From NCBI GenBank assembly GCA_902825875.1, contig CADECP010000004.1:62001-126000 (forward strand): a stretch of DNA of 64,000 bases. Reading direction: 5' to 3'. The DNA is from an uncultured Acidobacteriota bacterium (GTDB lineage Bacteria; Acidobacteriota; Blastocatellia; RBC074). The notes below the pieces were generated by a model that saw only the letters and a program-made list of their open reading frames with translations, searched no databases and was not told the DNA's origin. The position numbers and the translations under genes were made by a program. Below, in pieces: positions 54,613 to 63,471 of this stretch (position 1 is its first letter; each line of letters opens with the position of its first letter).

Positions 54613-55344
54613 TCACTCAACACGAACGACTTTTTGGTCGTTGAGCTTTACCAAAAGTGCAGCCAGAGTTGTTCTGAGGGCGTCGCCGTCCTTCGATTCC
54701 AGCGTGACTTTGACTTTGTAATCCGGCGTGGCGAAATTTGGATAAGAGCCGATGGCGACCGACGGATTGGCATCGGCGATTTCGCGCAAGGCTTCGGCAA
54801 TGTCGAATTCTTCTTCCAGCGTGAAGACGGCGTGCGTGAAAAACGGTTCGACGCGGAAACGTTCGCGCATGGCCAGAAACTTTTTGCGAAACAGTTCCGG
54901 CACTCCGGGCAGGATGTAAACGTTGCGGCACACCAGCACCGGCCAGCGCCAGTCGGGCATTTCCAGTAACTCGGCGTTTTCGGGCACGTCGGCCATTCGC
55001 AGCTTCGATTCATCTGCATTGTCGCCAAAGTAAGTTTTCAGTCGCCGCTCCAATTCAGAATGGCGAATGACCGGTTTGTCGAACGCCGCCGCGATTCCGC
55101 TGATCGTGACATCATCATGCGTAGGGCCGACTCCGCCCGAAGTGAACACGTGATCGAAGCTCGCCGAAAGTTCGCGCACGGCTGCCGCAACATCGGCGAT
55201 TTCATCCGGCACAACCAGAATGCGACGCAATGCCACGCCCAGTTCGCGCAATTCGCCAATGAGCAAACGCGCGTTGGCGTCTTCGACCTTTCCGCTCAGG
55301 ATTTCGTCGCCGATGACAAGAATTGCGGCAGTGGGAACTTTCAT
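54613..55344 (-). CDS. CinA-like protein, MoaB/MogA-type domain only
   Basis: 243 residues from ATG 55344 (MKVPTAAILVIGDEIL); an upstream in-frame ATG adds 12 unlikely residues. It has GDEILSGKVEDANARLL, FTSGGVGPTHDDVT and LPGVPELFRKKF, the molybdopterin-binding-like (MoCF) fold of CinA N-terminal domains, and a small alpha/beta tail (IGSYPNFATPDYKVKVTLES). The C-terminal nicotinamide-nucleotide amidase (PncC) domain of full CinA is absent. CinA N-domains act as ADP-ribose/NMN-related pyrophosphatases in some species. It is convergent with the sigma54 regulator, two bases apart. Confidence 0.88.
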   Translation of the reverse strand: MKVPTAAILVIGDEILSGKVEDANARLLIGELRELGVALRRILVVPDEIADVAAAVRELSASFDHVFTSGGVGPTHDDVTISGIAAAFDKPVIRHSELERRLKTYFGDNADESKLRMADVPENAELLEMPDWRWPVLVCRNVYILPGVPELFRKKFLAMRERFRVEPFFTHAVFTLEEEFDIAEALREIADANPSVAIGSYPNFATPDYKVKVTLESKDGDALRTTLAALLVKLNDQKVVRVE

Positions 55345-55522
55345 GCGGCCATCATAGTCAGCACAGATTGAAACTGGCAACTTATCCGGTTCGAAGGCAA
55401 AATCGGCAAGGAAAATTTTGCGGATCGTTCGTTCAAGCGGAAAAACTCAGTCCCCTAAACGTTGAATTTTTGACGGTGAACAAGCTGGCGGCTTGTTTTA
55501 CTTTTCTTGAGGAGTCAGCCAA

Positions 55523-58500
55523 ATGAAATCCAAACTTCGTTTTGAATCGTCGAACTCGCGGTTGATGTTGATGGCTGCGCTGATTGCGTTGACGCTGCCG
55601 TTTGTCATCTGGTCTTCGGTCAGCGGACAAGGTCGCCGTCGTCCGGTTCGCCCAATTCAATCCGGCGCGACAACTGACGGATTGAAGTTTCGATTGAGCG
55701 AAGGCACAGAGGGCGCAGACCGCCGCGAAGCGCTGCCGTCGCCACAAACTTCGCCGCTGACCGACGAAACCGTCGCCAATCTGCTGAAACGATTGCCGCA
55801 GATCAAAACCGATCCAGACGATGAAACGGGCTTTGCGATGCGCGACCGTTCGCTGCCTCCACCAAAAACCGGCCAGACGATCAATTCGCAATTTCCTCCG
55901 GCTGACAGCGGCGAAAAGCCCGAACCCACAGCCACCGGCGCGCTGGAAGTCGTGCGATTCGCTCCCGAAGGCGAGCTTGGATTGGCTCCGCATCTGACCG
56001 TCACATTTTCGCAACCGATGGTCGCAGTGACTTCGATTGCCGATCTGGCAGCCGCTCAAATTCCCGTCAAGCTGACTCCTCAACCCAAAGGCAAATGGCG
56101 ATGGTTGGGCACAAAGACTTTGATCTTTGAACCCGAAGGCCGTTTTCCAATGGCGACAAATTACTCAGTTGAAGTTCCAGCCGGCACGAAATCAGCTACG
56201 GGCAATGCGCTCGCCAGCGCGAAACGTTGGACGTTTGCGACTCCGCCGGTGAAGGTCAAATCCAGTTATCCAAACGCCGGCCCGCACCAGCGCAACCCAG
56301 TCATGTTCATCGAATTCGATCAGCGAATTGATCCGGCAAAAATGCTGAAAGCGATTCGGCTAACAGCCGGAGCAATGACCTGGAAATTACGACTGGCTTT
56401 GCCTGAAGAAATCGAAAGCGACGACACCGCTCGCCGTTGGGTGAAAGCCGCCGAGCCGAACCGCTGGCTGGCGTTTCGCGCCGAGCCGTTGCTGAACGGC
56501 GCTGCCGATCAACCGCTGCCTGCTGGCACTTCGTTTACCGTTTCTATTCAGACCGGAGCGCCGTCTGCCGAAGGTTCGCGCGTGACGACCGAAGCGCAAA
56601 AATTCAGCTTTCGCACTTATGACGCTTTGCAACTGGCCGAAGCTCGCTGTGGCTGGGGCGACGGTTGCCGCCCGTTCACGCCGTTTCAATTTCAATTCAA
56701 CAACCCGCTCGACGTTAAAGCTTTTCAGCAAACGATGGTCAAAGTGACTCCGGCCATCGAAGGCATGAAAGTCGCCGTGTACGGCAACACAATTCAAATC
56801 AACGGAGCAACCAAAGGCCGCACGGCTTACACGGTGACGATTGACGCCGCTTTGCGCGACACGTTTGGCCAGACGCTTGGACGCGCAGCCACGCGCAGCT
56901 TCAACGTAGGCGACGCTTATCCAATGCTGTCGGCCAGCGGCAACGGTTACGTCGTGCTGGACCCAAACGGACCGCCGCGCTTTTCGATTTACACGATCAA
57001 CCAGCCCAGCGTGAAAGTCCGGTTGTTTGCCGTCACGGTTGAACAGTGGCGCGCGTATCAGCAATTCATTCAAACGCGCGGCCAGCGCGGACAATCGCAA
57101 ACTCCGCCGGGCGAATTGGTCAAATCTCAAACCGTGACGATCAATGGCCGAGCCGACGAAATGACCGAAACGGCGATTGATTTGAGTCCGGCGATGAAAA
57201 ACGGATTGGGTCACGCCATCCTGACCATCGAACCGACCGTCAAACGTCGTGAATGGGAGCAAGAAATCGTGCTCTGGGTGCAAGCCACGCAAATCGGCCT
57301 GGACGCTTTTACCGATCAGACGGAATTGATTGGTTGGGCAACTTCGCTGAAAGACGGCTCGCCCGTTGCGGGCGCGCAACTGGAAATCAGCGGAGCTTCG
57401 GCGCTGAATGAATCAAACAAGCTGACTGGCGCTGACGGCCTGGCGCGATTGGCTTTGCCGCCTTCCGGCTCGCAAAAAATGCTGATCGCTCGCAAAGATG
57501 GCGATGTGGCGTTTCTGCCCGAAAGTCCGTATTGGTGGGAAGGCGCGCAAAGCAGTTGGAATCGCCGTGCAGTTTCCGATTCGCTGCGCTGGCATGTGTT
57601 CGACGACCGCGCGATGTATCGTCCCGGCGAAGAAGTCCACGTCAAAGGCTGGATTCGCCAGATTGGAGCGGGCAAGTTCGGCGATGTCGGAATGGCTGTC
57701 AATGCTAGAAACATTAGCTACGTGTTGCGTGATTCGCGCGGCAACGAAGTCGTGAAAGGCGCAGCGCGCATCAACGCTCTGGGCGGATTCGACACGGCAT
57801 TCAAACTGCCAGCGACAATGAATCTAGGTTATGGCAATTTGGAGTTAACGGCTGATGGTATCTCCTTGCAGAGCAACACTCGCCATAATCACCATTTGCA
57901 GGTTCAGGAATTTCGCCGCCCCGAATACGAAGTCAAAGTTTCGGCGAGCAACGGCCCGCATTTGGTCAAAGGTTCAGCGACGGTGACGGCTGCGGCCAGT
58001 TATTACGCCGGAGGCGCGCTGTCGAACGCCGAAACCGCGTGGAGCGTGACGGCTACGCCGACCAATTACACGCCGCCGAACCGAGGCGATTTCAATTTCG
58101 GCACCTGGACGCCGTGGTGGTGGTATGACCGCCCCGGCGGCAACAGCACTTCGCAAAACTTCGCCGGACGCACGGACGCGGCAGGCAAACACAATCTCCG
58201 AATTGATTTCGATTCGGTTTCGCCGATTCGCGCCACCAGCATCACCGCCCAAGCCACAGTGCAGGACGTGAATCGTCAGGCCATCACCGGTTCCACCAGC
58301 TTCATTGTTCATCCGTCTGAACTTTACGTAGGCATTCGCAGCCCGCGAATGTTCGTCCAGAAAGGCGAACCGCTGGTGGTCGAAACCATTGCCACGGACA
58401 TTGACGGCAAGTTGATTGCTCGCCGTGAAATCCGCATGCGAGCCGTGTTGATTGATTGGGCGTTTGAAAACGGCGAATGGAAAGAGCGCGAAACCGCGCC

Positions 58501-61500
58501 GCAGGATTGCGTCGTTCGATCCGGCAATGCCGCCGTGCAATGCAGTTTTCGGACAAACGAAGGTGGGCGTTATCGCGTGACAGCTTCGGTGATTGACGAC
58601 CGCGAACGCCGCAACGAAAGCCAGATGACTTTGTGGGTGGCGGGCGGTAAATCCGAGCCGCAACGCGACGTAGCTCAGGAAAAAGTCGAATTGATTCCCA
58701 ACCAGAAAGAATACGAGTCGGGGCAGACGGCGGAAATTCTTGTCCAAGCTCCGTTCTTCCCAGCAGAAGGCGTCGTCACATTGCGGCGTTCCGGTCTGGT
58801 CAGCACCGAACGCTTCACGATGAACTCGGCTTCGCACACGCTGAAAATTCCGATCAACGACGCTTATGTGCCGAACATTCACGTCCAGGTGGATTTGGTT
58901 GGCGCAGCCGTTCGCACCGACGACGCAGGCAACGCCAAACCCAGTTTGCCGCGACGACCGGCTTTCGCTGCGGGCGAATTGAATTTGACGATTCCTCCGC
59001 TGAAACGAAAGCTGGCGGTGACGGCTACGCCACGCGACAAGGCTTTGGAACCGGGCGGCGAAACTTTTGTGGATGTGGATTTGCGAGATGCGGCTGGCAA
59101 ACCGGTTGCTGGCGCAGAAGTCGTCGTCGTCGTCGTGGATGAATCCGTGCTGGCGCTGAGCAATTACCAACTGGTCGATCCTCTGGCGACGTTTTATACA
59201 CAGCGCGGCGGCGATGTGAGTGATCATCATTTGCGGCAGAACGTGGTGCTGGCGAAACCAGACGCTTTGATTGGCCAGGCTCAGCGAGGGCAGCAGGATA
59301 TTGTCGTTGATGGTTTTTCGGGAGGCCGACTGGCCGCAAACATGGCTCCGCCATCACCAATGGCCACTCCGATGGCAGGAGCCAGAATGAAAGTAAGCGC
59401 GGGCGTGTTGAGTGACAAAGAAGAAACACAAGCAGCACCTATTCGCGCTCGCATTGATTTCAATGCGCTGGCGACGTTTGCGCCTGTGTTGCCGACCGAT
59501 GCCAACGGACGCGCTTCGGTCAAAGTCAAAGTGCCGGACAACCTGACTCGTTACCGAATAATGGCCGTAGCCGTAGCCGGTGAAAAGCAATTCGGTTCTG
59601 GCGAATCGGCGATCACGGCTCGGTTGCCGTTGATGGCGCGTCCGTCGGCTCCGCGCTTTTTGAACTTCGGCGACCGGTTTGAATTGCCCGTCGTCGTGCA
59701 AAACCAAACAGACAATCCGATGACCGTTGATGTTGCGGTACGAGCGTCAAATGCCACGTTCGTAGTTCCGCCTTCAGGCGGTCAGGCGATAAACCCGCCT
59801 AAAGGCGGAACTACGAACGCGATTGCGGCGAATGTGGTTGGCCGTCGAGTCACCGTTCCGGCAAATGATCGAGTCGAAGTTCGATTCCCGACAACGACCA
59901 GCAAACCCGGCACGGCGCGATTCCAGATTGCTGTCGCTTCGGGCAAGTGGGCGGATGCGGCGGAAGTGAATTTGCCGGTGTGGACTCCGGCGACGACCGA
60001 AGCCTTTGCGACTTACGGCGAAGTGGATGCCGGAGCGATCTTGCAACCGGTTAAAGCTCCATCGGATGCTTATCGCCAATTCGGCGGTTTGGAAATCACG
60101 ACATCTTCAACGCAGTTGCAGGCGTTGACTGACGCGGTGATCTATTTGACGAACTATCCTTACGATTGCGCCGAACAGGTTTCATCGCGCGTGCTGGCCA
60201 TCGCCGCATTGAAAGATGTGCTGGGAGCTTTTGACGCCAAAGGTTTGCCTTCGCCGGAGACGCTAATCGCTTCGGTCACGCGAGATATGGAGCGGCTGAA
60301 GACTTTGCAGAATGGCGATGGAGGTTTTGGGTTCTGGCGAAACGGTGAAGAGTCCTGGCCGTATGTCAGCATTCACGCCGCCCACGCCATGCAGCGAGCG
60401 AAGGAAAAAGGCTTTGCCGTGCCGCCGGAGATGTTGCAAAAATCGCAAAGCTACCTGAAGCAAATCGAAAGCAAATTCCCCAGCTATTACAGCGTCGAAG
60501 CTCGCCGAGTGCTGACGGCTTACGCGCTGAACGTTCGCAATCGAATGGGCGACCGCGACGCAGCGAAAGCGCGTTTGTTGATTGTCCAGGCTGGCGGAGT
60601 TGAAAAGCTGCCGCTGGAAGCTCTGGGCTGGTTGCTGCCTGTGCTTTCGGGAGAAAGCGAAGCCACAGCGATTCGGCGTCACTTGAGCAATCGCGCCGAA
60701 GAAACCGCAGGCACGGCGCACTTCACGACCGCTTACACTGACAGCGCGCATTTGCTGCTGCATTCCAACCGCCGAGCCGACGGCATCATTTTGGAAGCTC
60801 TGATTGGCGACGATCTGAAAAGCGATTTGATCCCGAAAGTCGTGCGCGGCTTGTTGGCCAATCGAGTCAAAGGCCGTTGGGAAAACACGCAGGAAAACGC
60901 TTTCATCCTGTTGGCGCTGGATCGTTACTTCCAGGTTTACGAAAAAGCGACGCCAAATTTTGTCGCTCGCGCGTGGCTGGGCGACGGCCTGGCTGGAAGC
61001 CACGAATATCGTGGACGCACCACAGACAGTCATCAAATCAACGTGCCGATGAATTACCTGATGTCTTCAGCGATGCCTCAGACACAGAACCTGACGCTTG
61101 GCAAAGAGGGCACAGGCCGTTTGTATTACCGCATCGGCATGAATTACGCGCCGACCAGTTTGCAGTTGAAACCTTACAACGCGGGGTTCACCGTGTCGCG
61201 CAATTACGAAGCCGTTGACGATCCGAATGACGTGCGGCGACTGGAAGACGGTTCGTGGCGCATCAAAGCCGGAACGCGCGTGCGAGTTCGATTGACGATG
61301 TACGCGGCAACTCGGCGTTATCACGTGGCATTGGTTGATCCGATGCCCGCCGGGTTTGAAGCCCTGAACCCTGCGCTGGCCGTCACCGGAAATTTGCCGC
61401 GCGACGACAAAGACCAAAACGCTCGCGGTTGGTGGTGGTCGTGGCAATGGTTCCAACATCAGAACATGCGCGATGAACGAGTCGAAGCGTTCACGACCAT

Positions 61501-61645
61501 GTTGTGGGAAGGCGTTTATAACTATTCGTACATTGCGCGTGCGACGACTCCGGGCAATTTCGTCGTGCCTCCGACCAAAGCCGAAGAAATGTACCACCCG
61601 GAAACTTTTGGCCGCTCGGCGAGCGAGCGCGTGGTGATCGAGTAA
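55523..61645 (+). CDS. Alpha-2-macroglobulin family protein
   Basis: 2040 residues, TTGAGGAGTC just before the ATG. The signal peptide is near residues 15-36; no lipobox Cys is visible, so it may be soluble in the periplasm. The macroglobulin-like domains (MG) run from about 140. The A2M-type body includes DDRAMYRPGEEVHVKGW, RRPEYEVKVSASNG and ALATFAPVLPTDANGRASV with VKVPDNLTRYRIMAVAV (the A2M family signature region). The thioester motif is YDCAEQ with Cys1549, within an alpha-toroid region (YPYDCAEQVSSRVLAIAAL, DGGFGFWRNGEESWPYVS). These proteins trap foreign proteases by a covalent thioester after cleavage of a bait region. An in-frame 63-base inverted repeat adds 21 residues between MG-type segments. 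A partner penicillin-binding protein 1C gene, often adjacent in proteobacteria, is absent. Confidence 0.94.
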   Translation: MKSKLRFESSNSRLMLMAALIALTLPFVIWSSVSGQGRRRPVRPIQSGATTDGLKFRLSEGTEGADRREALPSPQTSPLTDETVANLLKRLPQIKTDPDDETGFAMRDRSLPPPKTGQTINSQFPPADSGEKPEPTATGALEVVRFAPEGELGLAPHLTVTFSQPMVAVTSIADLAAAQIPVKLTPQPKGKWRWLGTKTLIFEPEGRFPMATNYSVEVPAGTKSATGNALASAKRWTFATPPVKVKSSYPNAGPHQRNPVMFIEFDQRIDPAKMLKAIRLTAGAMTWKLRLALPEEIESDDTARRWVKAAEPNRWLAFRAEPLLNGAADQPLPAGTSFTVSIQTGAPSAEGSRVTTEAQKFSFRTYDALQLAEARCGWGDGCRPFTPFQFQFNNPLDVKAFQQTMVKVTPAIEGMKVAVYGNTIQINGATKGRTAYTVTIDAALRDTFGQTLGRAATRSFNVGDAYPMLSASGNGYVVLDPNGPPRFSIYTINQPSVKVRLFAVTVEQWRAYQQFIQTRGQRGQSQTPPGELVKSQTVTINGRADEMTETAIDLSPAMKNGLGHAILTIEPTVKRREWEQEIVLWVQATQIGLDAFTDQTELIGWATSLKDGSPVAGAQLEISGASALNESNKLTGADGLARLALPPSGSQKMLIARKDGDVAFLPESPYWWEGAQSSWNRRAVSDSLRWHVFDDRAMYRPGEEVHVKGWIRQIGAGKFGDVGMAVNARNISYVLRDSRGNEVVKGAARINALGGFDTAFKLPATMNLGYGNLELTADGISLQSNTRHNHHLQVQEFRRPEYEVKVSASNGPHLVKGSATVTAAASYYAGGALSNAETAWSVTATPTNYTPPNRGDFNFGTWTPWWWYDRPGGNSTSQNFAGRTDAAGKHNLRIDFDSVSPIRATSITAQATVQDVNRQAITGSTSFIVHPSELYVGIRSPRMFVQKGEPLVVETIATDIDGKLIARREIRMRAVLIDWAFENGEWKERETAPQDCVVRSGNAAVQCSFRTNEGGRYRVTASVIDDRERRNESQMTLWVAGGKSEPQRDVAQEKVELIPNQKEYESGQTAEILVQAPFFPAEGVVTLRRSGLVSTERFTMNSASHTLKIPINDAYVPNIHVQVDLVGAAVRTDDAGNAKPSLPRRPAFAAGELNLTIPPLKRKLAVTATPRDKALEPGGETFVDVDLRDAAGKPVAGAEVVVVVVDESVLALSNYQLVDPLATFYTQRGGDVSDHHLRQNVVLAKPDALIGQAQRGQQDIVVDGFSGGRLAANMAPPSPMATPMAGARMKVSAGVLSDKEETQAAPIRARIDFNALATFAPVLPTDANGRASVKVKVPDNLTRYRIMAVAVAGEKQFGSGESAITARLPLMARPSAPRFLNFGDRFELPVVVQNQTDNPMTVDVAVRASNATFVVPPSGGQAINPPKGGTTNAIAANVVGRRVTVPANDRVEVRFPTTTSKPGTARFQIAVASGKWADAAEVNLPVWTPATTEAFATYGEVDAGAILQPVKAPSDAYRQFGGLEITTSSTQLQALTDAVIYLTNYPYDCAEQVSSRVLAIAALKDVLGAFDAKGLPSPETLIASVTRDMERLKTLQNGDGGFGFWRNGEESWPYVSIHAAHAMQRAKEKGFAVPPEMLQKSQSYLKQIESKFPSYYSVEARRVLTAYALNVRNRMGDRDAAKARLLIVQAGGVEKLPLEALGWLLPVLSGESEATAIRRHLSNRAEETAGTAHFTTAYTDSAHLLLHSNRRADGIILEALIGDDLKSDLIPKVVRGLLANRVKGRWENTQENAFILLALDRYFQVYEKATPNFVARAWLGDGLAGSHEYRGRTTDSHQINVPMNYLMSSAMPQTQNLTLGKEGTGRLYYRIGMNYAPTSLQLKPYNAGFTVSRNYEAVDDPNDVRRLEDGSWRIKAGTRVRVRLTMYAATRRYHVALVDPMPAGFEALNPALAVTGNLPRDDKDQNARGWWWSWQWFQHQNMRDERVEAFTTMLWEGVYNYSYIARATTPGNFVVPPTKAEEMYHPETFGRSASERVVIE
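59757..59819. repeat. 63-bp inverted repeat inserted in frame in the alpha-2-macroglobulin gene
   Basis: Perfect 18-base arms (59757-59774 and 59802-59819; left arm CGTTCGTAGTTCCGCCTT) with an inner AGGCGG/CCGCCT pair. At 63 bases it keeps the frame and is translated as FVVPPSGGQAINPPKGGTTN. The symmetry and GC-rich arms look like a palindromic interspersed element inserted into a coding sequence. Confidence 0.88.
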
Positions 61646-61652
61646 AATCATA

Positions 61653-61751
61653 GGTGGGACAATTTTCCAAATTGTCCCACCAAATTGCTGAAGTCAGGTT
61701 GCAAAGTTCATTCGTAAAACTGCGGTGGGACAATTTGAAAAATTGTCCCAC
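61653..61751. repeat. Paired palindromic repeat, locus C
   Basis: The first hairpin has 13-base perfect arms GGTGGGACAATTT/AAATTGTCCCACC with loop TCC (61653-61681). The second has 12-base perfect arms GTGGGACAATTT/AAATTGTCCCAC with loop GAA (61725-61751). It is the best-preserved copy of the family also seen at 24121-24205 and 41202-41265. It lies in the 202-base gap between the alpha-2-macroglobulin gene and tatA; apart from the pair nothing else was recognised in this gap. Confidence 0.93.
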
Positions 61752-61847
61752 TTTTGCGCGCTTGCTAGGCTCAGAACTGGCCGCTATAGTTTCCGCCGGT
61801 TGCAGAAAGCACCTGAATTTCCCTGTCACAAAAGAAAAGAGGTAGTT

Positions 61848-62249
61848 ATGGGCTTAGGAATGCCTGAAGTCATTTTGATTCTTGTCGTCGCGCTAATCAT
61901 TTTCGGCCCGCGCAAATTGCCAGAATTTGGCAAATCGCTGGGCAATGCCATGTCGCAATTTCGCCGCGCTTCGGACGATTTCAAACGCACCTGGGAACAG
62001 GAAGTCGAAATGGACAAGTATCGCAGCACCGGCACGGCTGAAAGCAGCAGCGCCAGTTCTGAATACAACCCTTCGAACGATTACAATTCCCAGTACAACC
62101 CTTATTCAAGCGAACCCGAAACGGCGGATGCCAACACCGCTCAAGCAACCGACACTCAATCTGCGAATTCGGCTGACGCCAAAGAACCTGCCAAAACCGA
62201 AACGGCAGCCGCTGCGACCAGCGACCCGAAACAGCAGCATTGGATTTGA
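61848..62249 (+). CDS. tatA: Sec-independent protein translocase TatA/TatB-type subunit
   Basis: 133 residues from ATG 61848 with AAGAGG nine bases before. The N-terminus is a single membrane helix (MGLGMPEVILILVVALIIF), followed by the FGPRKLPEFGKSLG hinge and an amphipathic helix (GNAMSQFRRASDDFKRTWEQ). The tail is long, low-complexity and polar (Ser/Asn/Thr/Ala/Glu rich, about residues 62-133). The FGPxKLPE hinge is TatA-like, while the longer second helix resembles TatB; a single protein may do both jobs, as in other lineages. It forms the translocation pore for folded proteins with TatC, encoded next. Confidence 0.9.
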   Translation: MGLGMPEVILILVVALIIFGPRKLPEFGKSLGNAMSQFRRASDDFKRTWEQEVEMDKYRSTGTAESSSASSEYNPSNDYNSQYNPYSSEPETADANTAQATDTQSANSADAKEPAKTETAAAATSDPKQQHWI

Positions 62250-62374
62250 GTGTTGAACGCGAGTTTGAATGTGGTCTAAACCGCAAGTAATTGGTTGTCG
62301 TCGAGCCGCTGGCGTTTGCGAACAGCAAGCTCTCTGACGGCAGCCAATTTTTGTTTACGCAGTCATCTATCGAA

Positions 62375-63445
62375 ATGAGCGAAATGAGCAACGTGATGGA
62401 ACAAGAAGTCGAAGAACAAGAAGGCTTACAAATGTCGTTTCTGGATCACCTGGACGAATTGCGTCGCCGTCTGGTGAATTCTGTGGCGGCGATCATGATC
62501 GCTTTCATTGTTTGCTGGCTGGTGTCGGACAGAATCTTCAACTTCCTTTCGATCCCGATCAACGAACAGATTCGCCGGATGCGAATTGCGGCTCAGGCAA
62601 TCAACGGCTCGCCCGACCTGAGCCAATTGAAAGACGGCGAATCAGCGCAATACACCTTTGTTCAGGAATCCGCCGTGGGTGGCGTGAAAGTCCCGCTCGG
62701 CACAACCATCGAAGTGAAAAAAGTATCCACCGACGGCAATGCTGATTTGGTGACAGTCAAACCGTGGACTGTAGGCAAAAGCGTCGTGCCTGCCGGTTCA
62801 TCAATTGCCAAAATTCAATCCGAAACAGGTTCGTCAATTTACTACGACGAAACCAACGGGCTGGTCATCAGCAAAGTCGGCGGCGCGTTCACGTTGTACA
62901 TGACGATCGCGTTGTACACCGGCATCGCCCTGGCGATTCCGTTTTTGCTGTATCAGGTTTGGGCTTTCATCGCGCCCGGTTTGTACAAACACGAAAAGCG
63001 TTACGCCGCGCCGGTGATTTTGATGAGCGCCTTTTTCTTCATTGCCGGAGCCACTTTCGCTTACAGAATTGCTTTCCCGCGAGCCTGTGAATACCTGCTC
63101 GGTTTGCAGCAATCCGGCAAATTCCAAACGCTGATTAACGCCGAAGATTATTTCGACCTGATTATTATGATTATGATCGGGTTGGGAGTGGTGTTTCAGA
63201 TTCCGGCTCTGTCGTTTTTGCTGGGCAGGATCGGATTGCTGACTTCGGGAATGATGCTGAAAACATGGAGGTATGCGGTTGTCATCATTTTGATTATCGC
63301 CGCGCTGCTGACGCCGACGCCTGACCCTTACAACCTGATGATCTTCGCGTTGCCGATGCTGGGATTGTATTTTTTCAGCATCGGCATTGTCTGGGTCTTC
63401 GGCAAACCTCGCCAGACCGACGAAGAATACGCAGCGACTTCCTGA
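62375..63445 (+). CDS. tatC: Sec-independent protein translocase TatC, with enlarged first periplasmic loop
   Basis: 356 residues from ATG 62375; ATG 62384 or 62396 are possible. Canonical TatC pieces are MSFLDHLDELRRRLVNS, LLYQVWAFIAPGLYKHEKR, ACEYLLGLQQSGKFQTLINAEDYF-type loop, and FQIPALSFLLGRIGLL, with six membrane helices. Between the first helix (ending FNFLSIPIN) and the second (GGAFTLYMTIALYTG) lies a segment of about 115 residues, where E. coli TatC has only about 20-25. The extra part (EVKKVSTDGNADLVTVKPWT and similar) is beta-like and polar, so it should form a periplasmic domain. TatC recognises twin-arginine signals at its cytoplasmic N-terminus. Confidence 0.92.
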   Translation: MSEMSNVMEQEVEEQEGLQMSFLDHLDELRRRLVNSVAAIMIAFIVCWLVSDRIFNFLSIPINEQIRRMRIAAQAINGSPDLSQLKDGESAQYTFVQESAVGGVKVPLGTTIEVKKVSTDGNADLVTVKPWTVGKSVVPAGSSIAKIQSETGSSIYYDETNGLVISKVGGAFTLYMTIALYTGIALAIPFLLYQVWAFIAPGLYKHEKRYAAPVILMSAFFFIAGATFAYRIAFPRACEYLLGLQQSGKFQTLINAEDYFDLIIMIMIGLGVVFQIPALSFLLGRIGLLTSGMMLKTWRYAVVIILIIAALLTPTPDPYNLMIFALPMLGLYFFSIGIVWVFGKPRQTDEEYAATS

Positions 63446-63471
63446 CTTCTTCCCAAGTTGAGAGCGAGCTT

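Noticed and set aside
57974-59230. Long open frame (418 codons) on the minus strand
   Set aside because: It is an antisense shadow of the alpha-2-macroglobulin gene, with an Arg/His-rich composition.
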